Shown here: positions 16,199 to 26,127 of the stretch, in pieces
Layout: each line of letters begins with the position of its first letter
Numbering within the stretch: the stretch's first letter is position 1
Source: Pseudanabaena sp. M085S1SP2A07QC
GTDB taxonomy: Bacteria > Cyanobacteriota > Cyanobacteriia > Pseudanabaenales > Pseudanabaenaceae
Length of the DNA: 63,501 nt
Reading direction: 5' to 3'
Assembly: GCA_020404895.1 (NCBI GenBank)
Contig: JADBWK010000005.1
Location: 1 to 63,501, forward strand
Program-made: the position numbers and the translations under genes
Notes under the pieces: model-generated
Database searches by the model: none
What the model was told of the DNA's origin: nothing
What the model saw: the letters and a program-made list of their open reading frames with translations, nothing else

Positions 16199-18178
16199 CT
16201 AACTAATTGGTAACAACACTTCAAACTCAGTTCCAATCGTGACATCGCCATTGTTATTTAAATAAGGCGATCGCAACACAATTTTGCCTTGATGCTGCTG
16301 GGTAATGATTTGATGGCAAATTGCTAAACCCAAACCACTACCATGTCCTTGACCTTTAGTAGTAAAGAAATTATCAAAAATACGATTTTGGATTTCTTTG
16401 GGAATTCCCATTCCGTTATCCGCAATCTTAACTGACACCCAATTGCGATTATCAATCTCAGCGATCGCTGATGTGATCATTACCAAAGGCTGCCACGCAA
16501 TGTCCGTACTCGTCTGGACATTACTGTGCCCATTATCACGATCTTCCCTGAGAAGAAGATGCTCATGTTCTATGATCAGATCTGGACGTGATTTCATCTC
16601 CACCAATGCATCCAGAGCATTACTGATCAGATTCATAAACACTTGAATTAAGCGATCGCTATAGCCATTAATTTTTGGCAATTCGATGTAATTTTTAACA
16701 ATTTGGACATTCCTAACTCGACCACTAAGAATTGTTAAACTACTCTCTACACAGTCAAGCAAACTAATCGACTCTGGATTAGCATGATCATCCATATGAG
16801 ATAGAGATTGTAAAGTATCAACTAGTCGGCGTAGATATCTTGCACCAGATTGGATACTCCGCACCACTTGTGGCAAATCAGAACGCACAAAATCCCAATC
16901 AACTTCTTCAAGGGTTTCACTAATTATGGTTGATGAGATACCGTATTCTTTCTCATAGGCTCTCAAAATCTTCATGACTCCTTCGATGTAAGTCAAGAGA
17001 CATTCAGTATTCCCATAAATCGCCGACACAGGATTGCGAATATCGTGAGACACCTCAGCCACGATTTGCCCCAGACTTGCCATTTTCTCAGTTTGGAACA
17101 TAGTCGTTTGCGTCTGCTCACGCAAAAGCTTGGTGGCTAGTTCATGAATGTTAGACTGCTCTAGTAGTAGATCGTGAACATCAAGCACCGAGTAATTATC
17201 CGCATCTAAACGAACAATTACTGGCTCATAAATTTCATCATTAGCTCGTCCCAAAGCCATTTGAGATGCCATCACAATCGAGGTATTGCCATGCAATTCT
17301 AAAGTCTCTACAGGAACTTGTTCAAAGAGAACTCTCAATGGTCTTTTGGTGTACAACTCAAGAGCATAGGGGCGACTCAGGCATTCTAAAAACCTGCGAC
17401 GAGATAACATACCCACATATTTATCCTGCTCGAAAACAATAAGTGCAGGCAAAAGAGGATTATCTTTAAAAAGCTGGCGAGTAAATTCACCTGTTTGGGA
17501 TAAATCAACTTTGATATTGAACAAATTTAACTCAGCAACCGTAGAGTCCAGTGCTAATTGGCGCTTTATACTTTTTGGTGATAAGTCATTGTTTGTATCA
17601 TTTACAGGCTCACTTGCCATCACCATTAAGGGAATCATAGCCATCTTGCGAGCTAATTCTTGAGTGGCTGTTTGCCTGATATTCTTACCCTTAGCTGCGC
17701 CTTTGTCTGGTTGATACTGCTGCAACTTTAGATTGCTAATTGCAGAGTTTAGTGCTTCTGGTTTAATCTCTATCGCTAAAGCTTGGGCAGCGATTCCAAA
17801 GGCGATATTTAAATTTTCTAGCGATATCTTTGGTAATAAATCGATCGCACCGCGACGGATTGCCCAACGTTTCTCTACTTCCTTGATTTGAATTTGGCGA
17901 GGGTTAACCAATAAAACTTTTAAATCAGGTGCATGATCGGCACACCATTTGCAAAGCTCAGTGGCAAGTAAAGAAGTGCCACCACCATATCGGATGCCGA
18001 TATCGGAAATAATCAGTTGCGGTAAGCTTTGTTTTGATTGGCGTTTTTGATCGAGGAGTTTAAGTAAATCTTCAGTTTCAGAGGCAGCCCATACTTCTAA
18101 GTGATGTGATGACAAGGCATTGTGCCACATCAGAGATTGCTCTGCTGATAACTGAGCCAGCAACACAGATTTGACCAC
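16199..18178 (-). CDS. Sensor histidine kinase with degenerate receiver and CBS-like region
   Basis: This is a 659-residue cytoplasmic kinase. The N-terminal receiver-like domain (about 1-135) retains D59 (IISDIG) and K117 but lacks the paired acidic residues after strand 1 (VLLAQLSAEQ instead of a VDD pattern), so normal phosphorylation is doubtful. A middle region (about 220-345) resembles tandem CBS domains (LPALIVFEQDKYVGMLSRR, then YEPVIVRLDADNYSVLD). HisKA has H378 in EVSHDIRNPVSAI; the HATPase has the N box (FMNLISNALDAL), G1 (ADNGMGIP) and G2 (GSGLGLAI). It starts with GTG preceded by AGGA at good spacing. The CBS part suggests a nucleotide ligand input, which is an inference. Confidence 0.85.
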   Translation of the reverse strand: MVKSVLLAQLSAEQSLMWHNALSSHHLEVWAASETEDLLKLLDQKRQSKQSLPQLIISDIGIRYGGGTSLLATELCKWCADHAPDLKVLLVNPRQIQIKEVEKRWAIRRGAIDLLPKISLENLNIAFGIAAQALAIEIKPEALNSAISNLKLQQYQPDKGAAKGKNIRQTATQELARKMAMIPLMVMASEPVNDTNNDLSPKSIKRQLALDSTVAELNLFNIKVDLSQTGEFTRQLFKDNPLLPALIVFEQDKYVGMLSRRRFLECLSRPYALELYTKRPLRVLFEQVPVETLELHGNTSIVMASQMALGRANDEIYEPVIVRLDADNYSVLDVHDLLLEQSNIHELATKLLREQTQTTMFQTEKMASLGQIVAEVSHDIRNPVSAIYGNTECLLTYIEGVMKILRAYEKEYGISSTIISETLEEVDWDFVRSDLPQVVRSIQSGARYLRRLVDTLQSLSHMDDHANPESISLLDCVESSLTILSGRVRNVQIVKNYIELPKINGYSDRLIQVFMNLISNALDALVEMKSRPDLIIEHEHLLLREDRDNGHSNVQTSTDIAWQPLVMITSAIAEIDNRNWVSVKIADNGMGIPKEIQNRIFDNFFTTKGQGHGSGLGLAICHQIITQQHQGKIVLRSPYLNNNGDVTIGTEFEVLLPIS

Positions 18179-18284
18179 ACAAATCCTAAAAATAATAAAT
18201 GTAATAGATGTACATTACCGAACGGCGATATGTGTTGGCAAGAGAAATTAGATAACCTAGGGTTAACCAAAAGTTAATATGCTA

Positions 18285-18339
18285 TATCGCAAAGGTTAGA
18301 AGAGGGGCATAAAGCGACCCTTATCTAACCTTTGCGATA
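18285..18339. repeat. Inverted repeat between divergent kinase and NDH-2 genes
   Basis: TATCGCAAAGGTTAGA (18285-18300) and TCTAACCTTTGCGATA (18324-18339) are perfect 16-bp arms; the space between them is also partly paired (AGGGG...ACCCT). It lies upstream of both divergent genes. Confidence 0.8.
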
Positions 18340-18368
18340 AGATGGGAAAAAAGAACTTGGATTTTCAC

Positions 18369-19562
18369 ATGACACGAATTTGTATCCTTGGTGGTGGTTT
18401 TGGCGGTTTGTATACTGCGCTTAATCTCGCGCGCCTACCTTGGGCGGTCATGCCTGAAATTATCCTGATCGATAAAAGCGATCGCTTCTTATTCACGCCA
18501 TTTCTCTACGAGCTAGTCACAGGAGAAATGCAAGAATGGGAGATTGCACCAACTTTTGCTGAATTACTTGCTGATACTGGTATTCAGTTTGTTCAAGGTT
18601 TAATTACCAATATTGATTTTGAGTCAAAACAAGTAGAAGTAAATATTGGACAGAGGGCGATACTCGCATACGATCGCCTTGTATTAGCGATCGGTGGTGA
18701 AACGCCGATGAATCTTGTCGATGGAGCTTTGGAACATGCTATTCCATTTCGCAATCTGAATGACTTCTATCGTCTTAATAGTAAATTAGAACTATTAGAA
18801 GCATCCACTCGTGACAAGATTCGTGTCTGTATTGCAGGTGGTGGCAGCAGTGGCGTAGAGCTTGCCTGCAAAATTGCCGATCGCCTCAAGGATCGTGGTC
18901 GAGTCCGACTCGTTGATCGCAATGATAAAATTTTAAGCAACTCTACAAATGCAAATCGCCAGATAGCTGAAGTTGCTCTCTCAAAACGTGGGATCTGGAC
19001 GGATTTAAATACCAGAGTCTCGCAAGTAAATGATGGTGAAGTTACCCTTGACTACAGCGACGGAAGTGATACCTTACCTGTTGACATTATCCTATGGACA
19101 GTGGGTAGCACTTTCTCGAAAATGCTACAAAGTCTACCAGTTGAACATGGTCGGCAAGGGTCAATCGCCACGGAGATGACCTTACAAGTTAAGGGATATC
19201 CCGATGTATTCGCGATTGGAGACTTAGCAAGTTGTTTTGACTCTAATTCTAGTCTGCTCCCTGCCACCGCTCAAGTCGCCTTCCAGCAGTCCCAATATTG
19301 TGCTTGGAATGTTTGGGCGAGTCTTAATCAAAAAGCACTTGTTCCCTTTAGCTATATTCCCCTCGGCGAATTTATTAGTTTAGGGATTGACGGAGCAACA
19401 GCCTCAATTTTTGGTAAGTTCAGCGTTGATGGATTGCCAGCCCATCTGATGAGACGACTGGCTTATTTATTAAGGATGCCAACTACGCAGCATCAATGGA
19501 AGCTCGGCACACATTGGTTGACAAAACCCTTGATTGAGATGTTTAGAAAATCTGTAAAATAA
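18369..19562 (+). CDS. ndbB: Type II NADH dehydrogenase / demethylphylloquinone reductase-like (NdbB)
   Basis: This is about 397 residues from the ATG at 18369 (an upstream ATG at 18342 overlaps the inverted repeat and is less likely). It has two dinucleotide folds: FAD-binding ICILGGGFGGLYTALNLARL at the N-terminus and NAD(P)H-binding VCIAGGGSSGVELACKIADR in the middle, then DIILWTVG and the FAD-contact VFAIGDLA. A C-terminal amphipathic segment fits peripheral membrane attachment. The sequence resembles Synechocystis NdbB (slr1743), shown to reduce demethylnaphthoquinone in vitamin K1 synthesis, more than classical respiratory NDH-2; that subfamily call is from memory of the sequence. Confidence 0.8.
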   Translation: MTRICILGGGFGGLYTALNLARLPWAVMPEIILIDKSDRFLFTPFLYELVTGEMQEWEIAPTFAELLADTGIQFVQGLITNIDFESKQVEVNIGQRAILAYDRLVLAIGGETPMNLVDGALEHAIPFRNLNDFYRLNSKLELLEASTRDKIRVCIAGGGSSGVELACKIADRLKDRGRVRLVDRNDKILSNSTNANRQIAEVALSKRGIWTDLNTRVSQVNDGEVTLDYSDGSDTLPVDIILWTVGSTFSKMLQSLPVEHGRQGSIATEMTLQVKGYPDVFAIGDLASCFDSNSSLLPATAQVAFQQSQYCAWNVWASLNQKALVPFSYIPLGEFISLGIDGATASIFGKFSVDGLPAHLMRRLAYLLRMPTTQHQWKLGTHWLTKPLIEMFRKSVK

Positions 19563-19567
19563 AAACC

Positions 19568-19606
19568 AAAATTGATGCGGCGGGCTTTGCCCGCCGCATC
19601 AATTTT
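19568..19606. repeat. Perfect palindrome, 18-bp arms, TTT loop
   Basis: AAAATTGATGCGGCGGGC (19568-19585) and its exact complement (19589-19606) flank TTT. It lies between the ndbB stop and the next start on the same strand. Confidence 0.85.
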
Positions 19607-19626
19607 CGGATCATATAGAATAACTT

Positions 19627-21231
19627 ATGAATAATTCTCCGTCGAATTCCCCACAATTAATATCGTGGCTTGATCGTTTAGGTAACTGGAATCCTCAACT
19701 ACTGCGGGAAATTCGCGGCAAGCTGAAATTGCGTAATCTCATCGTAGCGATCGGATTATCTTTGCTATTCCAGATCTTGCCACTTTTGTTTTATAGCCAA
19801 CGCATACCCAATGAAGACTGCTATGCCCAAATACGAGGATTTGGCTGCGCTGCCTCTTGGCAAGTTTGGTGGTTAGAGCAATTTCGGTTTATTACTTGGA
19901 CTGAGCCATTTATTTTGTTCCTGACGGGTGTTTATAGTCTAGTTGCCGATCTTTCGCTAGAAGACTATAAAGGCAATCTCAACTTTATTCGTATTAGCCC
20001 GCGATCGAGTATCAATATTCTGATGGGAAAGATTATGGGTGTGCCATTACTGGCTTACATCTGTATTGGGCTATTGATCCCTTATCACCTGACGGCTGCG
20101 ATCGGCGCAGGTGTACCGATCGCCTTTTTATGCAGTTTTTATATATTGATGATCGGGACTGCCTTTCTGTTGTTTAGTGCCTCACTATTACTAGCTTTAC
20201 TAAGTGGCTGGCAAGCAAAGTTTGGTGGACAGGTATCCGCAGGCGCTTTGTTATTTTCGTTTATTACTTTTATCTGGTTTGCCCCTGCTTTCATGTGGTG
20301 GAATATTTTCACCACATGGAGTTCGTTTAGCAAGGTCTTGGTGGGTGGACAGATCAATCCTATCCAAGCGGAATGGTGGTATTTATCGATTACATCAAAT
20401 ATTTGGACTTCACATATTTTTACAATTGTAAACTTAGTGCTTTTGAGCTTAGCGATCTGGCGCGTTTTAGAAAGGCGCTTTCATAATCCCAATGCCACTT
20501 TGGTTAGCAAGGGGCAAAGCTATATCATGACTACATATTTGCAGATCTTGATTTTGGGCTTTTGTATGCAGACGAGCTTTACCACTGCAAGATCCACAAA
20601 CTCTTTGGAAATACAATTAATTTTGTTGCTGATGATTTATATTGCTAATCTGTTCTTGTTTTTAGCGACGATCGCAGCTTTAACTCCGCAAAGACAAGCA
20701 CTATTAGACTGGGTGAGATTTGGAGCATTATCGACCACCGAAGAGCATCCATCGGGCTTTAAATATATGCTGCGCGATCTGATTTGGTCAGACAAAAGCC
20801 CTGCACCGATCGCGATCGTCCTCAATCTTGTATTTACCCAAGTGCCGATTTTGATTTGGGTAAACTCGTGGAGTGATTCAATTATGCGCGGCAGGGCTAT
20901 GGTTGTCTTAGCGTCCTTTGCAATCTCAATACTTTTGGTTGCTCTGATTGCCCAACTAGTTTTATTCCTAAAGACAAGAAATCCTTCCGCTTGGCTAGTA
21001 GGCATTATTTCTGCATTAATTTTTCTACCAGTTTTGATTATGCTAAGCCTATCGATTAGCCCTGATCGCTATGCTGGTCTGTGGCTGTTTTTTGGATATC
21101 CTTGGTTAGTTGTTGCAAATATCCAACTTTCCGATATTATTTTGGCATTCGCTGGGCAAATTTCTGTAATAATTACGCTGACATTGCAGCTAATTTATCA
21201 GCTACAACGCGCTAAAATGCGAGAAACTTAA
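19627..21231 (+). CDS. Multi-spanning membrane protein, probable ABC-2-type permease
   Basis: This 534-residue protein has about ten to twelve hydrophobic helices. It opens with an amphipathic stretch common in ABC-2 export permeases (NWNPQLLREIRGKLKLRN) followed by a helix, then an extracytoplasmic loop with two cysteines (NEDCYAQIRGFGCAASW) that could form a disulfide. The layout of two halves of about five or six helices separated by a hydrophilic loop (around 360-390) fits a fused permease. No ATPase of the export type lies beside it; the PotA gene follows 90 bases downstream but belongs to an import class. The substrate is unknown. Confidence 0.6.
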   Translation: MNNSPSNSPQLISWLDRLGNWNPQLLREIRGKLKLRNLIVAIGLSLLFQILPLLFYSQRIPNEDCYAQIRGFGCAASWQVWWLEQFRFITWTEPFILFLTGVYSLVADLSLEDYKGNLNFIRISPRSSINILMGKIMGVPLLAYICIGLLIPYHLTAAIGAGVPIAFLCSFYILMIGTAFLLFSASLLLALLSGWQAKFGGQVSAGALLFSFITFIWFAPAFMWWNIFTTWSSFSKVLVGGQINPIQAEWWYLSITSNIWTSHIFTIVNLVLLSLAIWRVLERRFHNPNATLVSKGQSYIMTTYLQILILGFCMQTSFTTARSTNSLEIQLILLLMIYIANLFLFLATIAALTPQRQALLDWVRFGALSTTEEHPSGFKYMLRDLIWSDKSPAPIAIVLNLVFTQVPILIWVNSWSDSIMRGRAMVVLASFAISILLVALIAQLVLFLKTRNPSAWLVGIISALIFLPVLIMLSLSISPDRYAGLWLFFGYPWLVVANIQLSDIILAFAGQISVIITLTLQLIYQLQRAKMRET

Positions 21232-21320
21232 TGACTCTAATTTTGGTTTTGCCGCAGCGCAGATATGAAAAACTAAAGTTTCTGATTTCAAAAGATTAGT
21301 AGACGTTTGAGCATCACAAC

Positions 21321-22472
21321 ATGGCACAGTCAACCACTGCTAAGCAAATCGCCACAACGGGCACAGTCCCCGATGTAGAGCTACAGCGAGTATTTAAAAT
21401 GTTTGGGGCAAATACCGTTGTCCAAGGTGTGGATCTGCAAGTGCAGAGAGGTGAGCTTTTTAGCATCTTAGGCCCATCGGGTTGTGGCAAAACAACTTTA
21501 CTTAGACTAATTGCAGGTTTTGAGGAGCCATCGGCTGGTGAAGTGCTGATTCAGGGCAATCCCATGACCTATATTCCAGCCTATCAGCGACCAGTAAATA
21601 CAGTTTTCCAAAGCTATGCTCTTTTCGGGCATATGACTATTTTTGATAATGTTGCATTTGGCTTGTCAGTGAAAGGAGTTGCTAAGCCAGAAATTCAGCA
21701 ACGGGCGAAGGATGCGCTCAAGCTAGTGCGACTTGACCACATGAGCGATCGCTATCCTAGTCAAATATCTGGTGGTCAGCAGCAACGGGTTGCCCTCGCT
21801 CGTGCGCTTGTTAATCGCCCTAAAGTGATTTTGCTAGATGAGCCATTAGCGGCGCTTGATTTTAAACTCCGCAAAGAACTCCAAGTAGAGCTGTCAAACT
21901 TACAGTATGAGTTGGGTATTTCCTTCATTATGGTTACCCACGATCAAAGTGAAGCTCTGGCAATTTCTTCAAGAATTGCGGTGATGAATCAAGGACGCAT
22001 AGAGCAGATCGGCACACCATCAGAAGTTTACGATCGCCCATCTTCAGCCTTTGTAGCAGACTTTGTGGGCGAAACGAACTTATTTGAATGTCGGGTGATT
22101 GAGCAAGATGGTGCGTTTGTGGAATTGAGATCTTCTACTGGTTTAGCGATCGTTGCGGCAAAGCCCAGACATTGGCTCCCGATTCCTGAAGCCGTAGTCA
22201 GTGTTCGTCCAGAAAAAATCAAGCTCTCCACCGAATATCCGAACCAGCCATACAATACCTATCGCGGTATTCTCAATAATGTCTTGTATCTAGGCGATCA
22301 CTCGCAGTTTGTGGTGGATATACATGCTAGTGAAAATGTCCCCCCCGTCAGAGTCATGCTAGTACGTTCTAATCACCAAGGCGAAAAGACTCCTCTCTTT
22401 GATAGTCAGGTATATGTCTCATGGATTCCTGAAGATTGTGTGGCTCTTCCCAAAACTACAGTTGCGACCTAA
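21321..22472 (+). CDS. potA: Polyamine-type ABC transporter ATP-binding protein PotA
   Basis: This 383-residue ATPase powers import of spermidine/putrescine-like substrates. Walker A is GPSGCGKTT (51-59), the signature is ISGGQQQR (149-156) and Walker B is VILLDEPLAALD (169-180), with the H-loop in TVHDQ-like VTHDQSEAL. A C-terminal TOBE domain includes VSVRPEKIKLS. The binding-protein gene potD follows 19 bases later. No potB or potC permease is adjacent. Confidence 0.9.
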   Translation: MAQSTTAKQIATTGTVPDVELQRVFKMFGANTVVQGVDLQVQRGELFSILGPSGCGKTTLLRLIAGFEEPSAGEVLIQGNPMTYIPAYQRPVNTVFQSYALFGHMTIFDNVAFGLSVKGVAKPEIQQRAKDALKLVRLDHMSDRYPSQISGGQQQRVALARALVNRPKVILLDEPLAALDFKLRKELQVELSNLQYELGISFIMVTHDQSEALAISSRIAVMNQGRIEQIGTPSEVYDRPSSAFVADFVGETNLFECRVIEQDGAFVELRSSTGLAIVAAKPRHWLPIPEAVVSVRPEKIKLSTEYPNQPYNTYRGILNNVLYLGDHSQFVVDIHASENVPPVRVMLVRSNHQGEKTPLFDSQVYVSWIPEDCVALPKTTVAT

Positions 22473-22491
22473 ATCCTCCTAAATTTCTATT

Positions 22492-23640
22492 ATGCATATC
22501 TCTCGGCGCAAATTTCTTAGACAGACTGCCTATGCGACATCGGCGATGGCTAGTGCATCAACTCTGGCGGCTTGTGGAATTTTCGAGAAGAGTCCCCAAG
22601 AAACAAAGGCTGGCGGAGAAGAAGTAGACCGACCAGTTACTCAAGACAAAAGCACTTTATATATCTACGGTTGGGCTACCTACGTTAATAACCAAGAAGT
22701 TTTAGCTGATTTCACTAAAGAAACTGGGATTAAAGTTGTTGGCGATGCCTATGACTCTAATGAAGTTATGCTTGCTAAGCTAGAGGCTTCTGGTGGGCGA
22801 TCTGGTTATAGCGTCATTTATCCTAGTGACTATATGGTGACGCAGATGCGGGATTTAAATCTGCTAGCACCACTTAATAAAAAATTGTTACCCAATATCA
22901 AAAATATTGCCGCCAATTATTTAGATCTACCCCACGATCGCGGCGCTATATTCAGCATCCCTGTAAGTTTGGGTACAACTGGGTTTGCTTATAATGTCGA
23001 GGCAGTTAAGTCAATTATTGGGGAAGAACCATTTGATTGGCGCTACCTATGGCATAACAAAGAAAAGCTGCGAATTACCCTAGTTAATGATCCTCGTGAA
23101 GTGCTCGGTATGGCTCTCCACATTCTAGGGTACTCTTACAACACCAAAGAAGTTTCAAAGATTGAGAAAGCTTTCCAAAAATTGCAGGAATTGACACCTG
23201 CGATCGCTAACTTCACCACCGATGCATGGAGAGAGCCGCTTGCTTCAGGCGATCTCATGATATGCATGGCATTTTCTGGAGATGCGATCAGTATTGCTAG
23301 GCAAGATCCAAACATCAAATATGTCCTGCCCAGTAATGGTACATCGATCTGGACAGATACCATGGCAGTACCTAGAGGTGCGTCGAATATCGAAGGTGCT
23401 CATGCTTGGATAAATTATGTGATGCGACCTGAAGTTGCCGCTAAAATTAGTGATGCGAATAGTTTTGGGACAACAAATAAATTGGCAAAATCGATGATCC
23501 CTGACGATCTAAAAGCGATTAAGGCTCTGGAACCAACAGAGGAAATTATTGCCAAGAGCGATCGCATAGTTAAGCTTGATGCTAAAACTCTTCAAATCTA
23601 TGAAGGTTTCTGGACACGTTTAACAACAGGCTTAGGATAA
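22492..23640 (+). CDS. potD: Spermidine/putrescine-binding protein PotD (Tat-type lipoprotein)
   Basis: This 382-residue periplasmic solute receptor has an N-terminus with a twin-arginine-like motif (SRRKFLRQ) and a lipobox ending LAAC with C28, so it is probably exported and lipid-anchored. The mature part starts as PotD proteins do (LYIYGWATYVNNQEVLADF), with YPSDYMVTQM and SIPVSLGTTGFAYN. It is directly downstream of potA. A second PotD-like protein is encoded at 37588-38673. Confidence 0.9.
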   Translation: MHISRRKFLRQTAYATSAMASASTLAACGIFEKSPQETKAGGEEVDRPVTQDKSTLYIYGWATYVNNQEVLADFTKETGIKVVGDAYDSNEVMLAKLEASGGRSGYSVIYPSDYMVTQMRDLNLLAPLNKKLLPNIKNIAANYLDLPHDRGAIFSIPVSLGTTGFAYNVEAVKSIIGEEPFDWRYLWHNKEKLRITLVNDPREVLGMALHILGYSYNTKEVSKIEKAFQKLQELTPAIANFTTDAWREPLASGDLMICMAFSGDAISIARQDPNIKYVLPSNGTSIWTDTMAVPRGASNIEGAHAWINYVMRPEVAAKISDANSFGTTNKLAKSMIPDDLKAIKALEPTEEIIAKSDRIVKLDAKTLQIYEGFWTRLTTGLG

Positions 23641-23739
23641 AAATCCTAGTGGATAAAAATCCTAGTTATGAATTTTTCGCCTGCAAAGAGAGACTCTCAT
23701 AACTTTGTAAAGATCTCGCAATCATTCCTAAAGATTCAT

Positions 23740-26127
23740 ATGACATCACCACATCCCTCTAATCCAACTAGCAATATTTCCCTAGGCAATAATCCTTTTA
23801 TCTGGGGAAATATTGCTTTACTTGCTGTTGTGCCTTGGTTATTGGCGCTAAGTATGGCTGGTTTAGCAGTGGGTGATCCTGTTTTTCCTGAGTGGTTTGA
23901 GATCTTTCTTTTGGGATTTCCTGCGATCGCACTGGTGGCTTGGGTGCAGTGGCAACAGCCGATCTCACCATTTAGTTTATGGTTTGTGGCGAAGCCAAGT
24001 GAGAGTCTCAACGATCAAGAGCGGCAGATCCTTACTCTTGTGAAGCAGCATAGTAATGGTTGGTATGTGACGGGTTGGATTGCTACGGCTGTTGCCATAG
24101 TCATGAGCGCTATATTTTGTAAGATTTATATTTCTGCACCATTAGCTCAGGCGATCGCGCCATTTCCCTCTGGTTTGCGCTTGTTCGGTATTCTGTGGAC
24201 GGAGATTTTCTTTTTATTAAGTAATGTTATTTTGCAAGCTGGGATTTCAGCTTTGCGGATTAAATTAACAGCCGACACAGAGTTAAACGGATTGAAGCTA
24301 TTTAATCCTGAAAAAATTAAAAGCAGCTTTACAAGTGTAGGTTGGAAGTCTCCCCAGATATTAAAGTTCTTTGAAGAAGATGCGATCTCTGGAGTATCAG
24401 ATTATTCGCCCAAGGTCGAAGTTGCTAAGCCGCCCCTAGATGTAAATGAATCTCAAGAAGTTCCAGATACTGAGTCAATAGAGCCTAATAATTTGATTAC
24501 TGAAGTCGAGCCTGATGCAGTCTCAGAAATCAATGCTGTTGAAGATACAGTATGCGAGACTGAGGCGATCGCAGACATCACAGAAGACTTGGTTGTAAAG
24601 CCTCTTGAGTTTGTTAAAGATTCTGAGGTCGAAGAATCTTTGGACTTCTCCGAAATTATTGCGGAACCTGAGATTGAGACAATTGCACAAGAAGAATGTA
24701 TCCAAGAACCTGAAGAATTGGAGCCTATTGGATTTTTTGCAGCTCCAGAAATTGAGTCTTTAAATGTTATAGATACTTCTTTCGAGACAGAGATTGAACC
24801 TGCGACTAATACAGAAATTGCTGATGTTAGTCTAGACCATGATTTTGTTGAAGAGGCTGAAGACTTAGAGTTTAGTGAGATCATTGCTGAAGAATCTTTA
24901 ATTGAGGCTATCTCTGAACCTGAAGTTGAGCAACTTATTGAAGATACCCAATTTGAGTCAAATATAAACCTAGAAATTGTTCAAGAAACTGAAGGATTAA
25001 ATCAGTTTGAGCTTATTGAAGATGAAAAGTCTGATATTAAAGTTTTAGATTCTACTAGAGATCAGTCTAATCTGGATGAAGAGATTGATGAAGAAGCTAA
25101 GGAGTTAGAAGCTTTTAAGATAGATGAAGAGCCTGAGCTGACGTTTTTAGAAATCCCTAATGCTAGTCCAAAGACAAGAATCAAAGAGAATGAGCAAGCT
25201 GACGGGAACTTAGAGGTTTCTGACGATATTCTCGACAAGCAAATTACTGAAGACTGTGAAGAATTAGAATCTCTTGAGTCTATGGAAAGTTCTGAAGATG
25301 AGGAGGTTGCAGATACAGCACTAACAAGTGATAGCAATCTGAGTCTGAATTTTTTAAAAAAGTCACGTAAAAGTGTAGGCACACCAAAAAAACAAGGGTT
25401 TGGGAAACCTATAAAACGCGATATTATCTCAAGTCCAGACGCTATAGAGCCTAGTGAGTCTATAAATGCAATAGAGCCAGATGCGATCGCTAATCCTATA
25501 ATCGAAATTGAGTCTGATCTCGACTTTCCAGTTCCTATCTCAGAGCTAGAGATGATTCAAGAGCTTGATGAATCGCCTAATCTTGAAGCGATCGCAACAC
25601 CAATTGAGCAAGATTTAGAAGCAACAGAAATCAAATCTCAAGATTTTGACAATGAATTAGATGAGTTTATTGCCTTTAATACTTATGTTGAGAATATTCT
25701 AAAAGAATATCTAAAAGATAATGACGAAGAATCTAAAAATGAAGAACCGTTGGATGAGGAACCCCCTGAACAAATTGATCCATCAATAGTTTTTGATCCA
25801 GCTATAGAAGCGACTATGATCGCTAAAGAAAGTGTAGAAGCTTTCACTGAAAATCTACCAGACCTAGAAACTCAAGTTCCGATAGACACTATTGAAGAGG
25901 TTTCTAGTAATGAGAAATCACCCAAAAATCCTGAATTTTTAGTTCAAGAATTTCTCGTTGATAAGTTTTTTGCAAGAATAGAAGAACTGAATATTGCAGA
26001 CAAAGCTAGTAAATCCGCTGTTGAGAAAACTACAGAAAATATCTCAAAACCTGACTCTGAGATTGATGAGTTTGCTGATCTTGAGGCGCTACTAGATGGG
26101 AAACCTGAAAATCCTGATGCTATTTAA
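23740..26127 (+). CDS. Low-complexity-tail membrane protein
   Basis: The ATG at 23740 gives about 795 residues; an upstream ATG at 23668 would add 24 hydrophilic residues. The first 180 residues contain about four membrane helices (NIALLAVVPWLLALSMAGLA, FEIFLLGFPAIALVAW, WIATAVAIVMSAIFC, ILWTEIFFLLSNVILQAG). The remaining 600 are an extremely acidic, repeat-like tail of Glu/Asp with Ile/Leu and Ser, with no recognisable domain. This matches the cyanobacterial family named for its low-complexity tail. A disordered, strongly negative cytoplasmic tail is implied; function is unknown. Its last four bases overlap the stop region of pgeF on the other strand. Confidence 0.8.
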   Translation: MTSPHPSNPTSNISLGNNPFIWGNIALLAVVPWLLALSMAGLAVGDPVFPEWFEIFLLGFPAIALVAWVQWQQPISPFSLWFVAKPSESLNDQERQILTLVKQHSNGWYVTGWIATAVAIVMSAIFCKIYISAPLAQAIAPFPSGLRLFGILWTEIFFLLSNVILQAGISALRIKLTADTELNGLKLFNPEKIKSSFTSVGWKSPQILKFFEEDAISGVSDYSPKVEVAKPPLDVNESQEVPDTESIEPNNLITEVEPDAVSEINAVEDTVCETEAIADITEDLVVKPLEFVKDSEVEESLDFSEIIAEPEIETIAQEECIQEPEELEPIGFFAAPEIESLNVIDTSFETEIEPATNTEIADVSLDHDFVEEAEDLEFSEIIAEESLIEAISEPEVEQLIEDTQFESNINLEIVQETEGLNQFELIEDEKSDIKVLDSTRDQSNLDEEIDEEAKELEAFKIDEEPELTFLEIPNASPKTRIKENEQADGNLEVSDDILDKQITEDCEELESLESMESSEDEEVADTALTSDSNLSLNFLKKSRKSVGTPKKQGFGKPIKRDIISSPDAIEPSESINAIEPDAIANPIIEIESDLDFPVPISELEMIQELDESPNLEAIATPIEQDLEATEIKSQDFDNELDEFIAFNTYVENILKEYLKDNDEESKNEEPLDEEPPEQIDPSIVFDPAIEATMIAKESVEAFTENLPDLETQVPIDTIEEVSSNEKSPKNPEFLVQEFLVDKFFARIEELNIADKASKSAVEKTTENISKPDSEIDEFADLEALLDGKPENPDAI

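Noticed and set aside
24453-25382. Long minus-strand open frames within the acidic-tail gene
   Set aside because: They are antisense shadows: Glu/Asp codons read backwards give Ser/Phe-rich frames. The plus-strand gene has a known family and helices.
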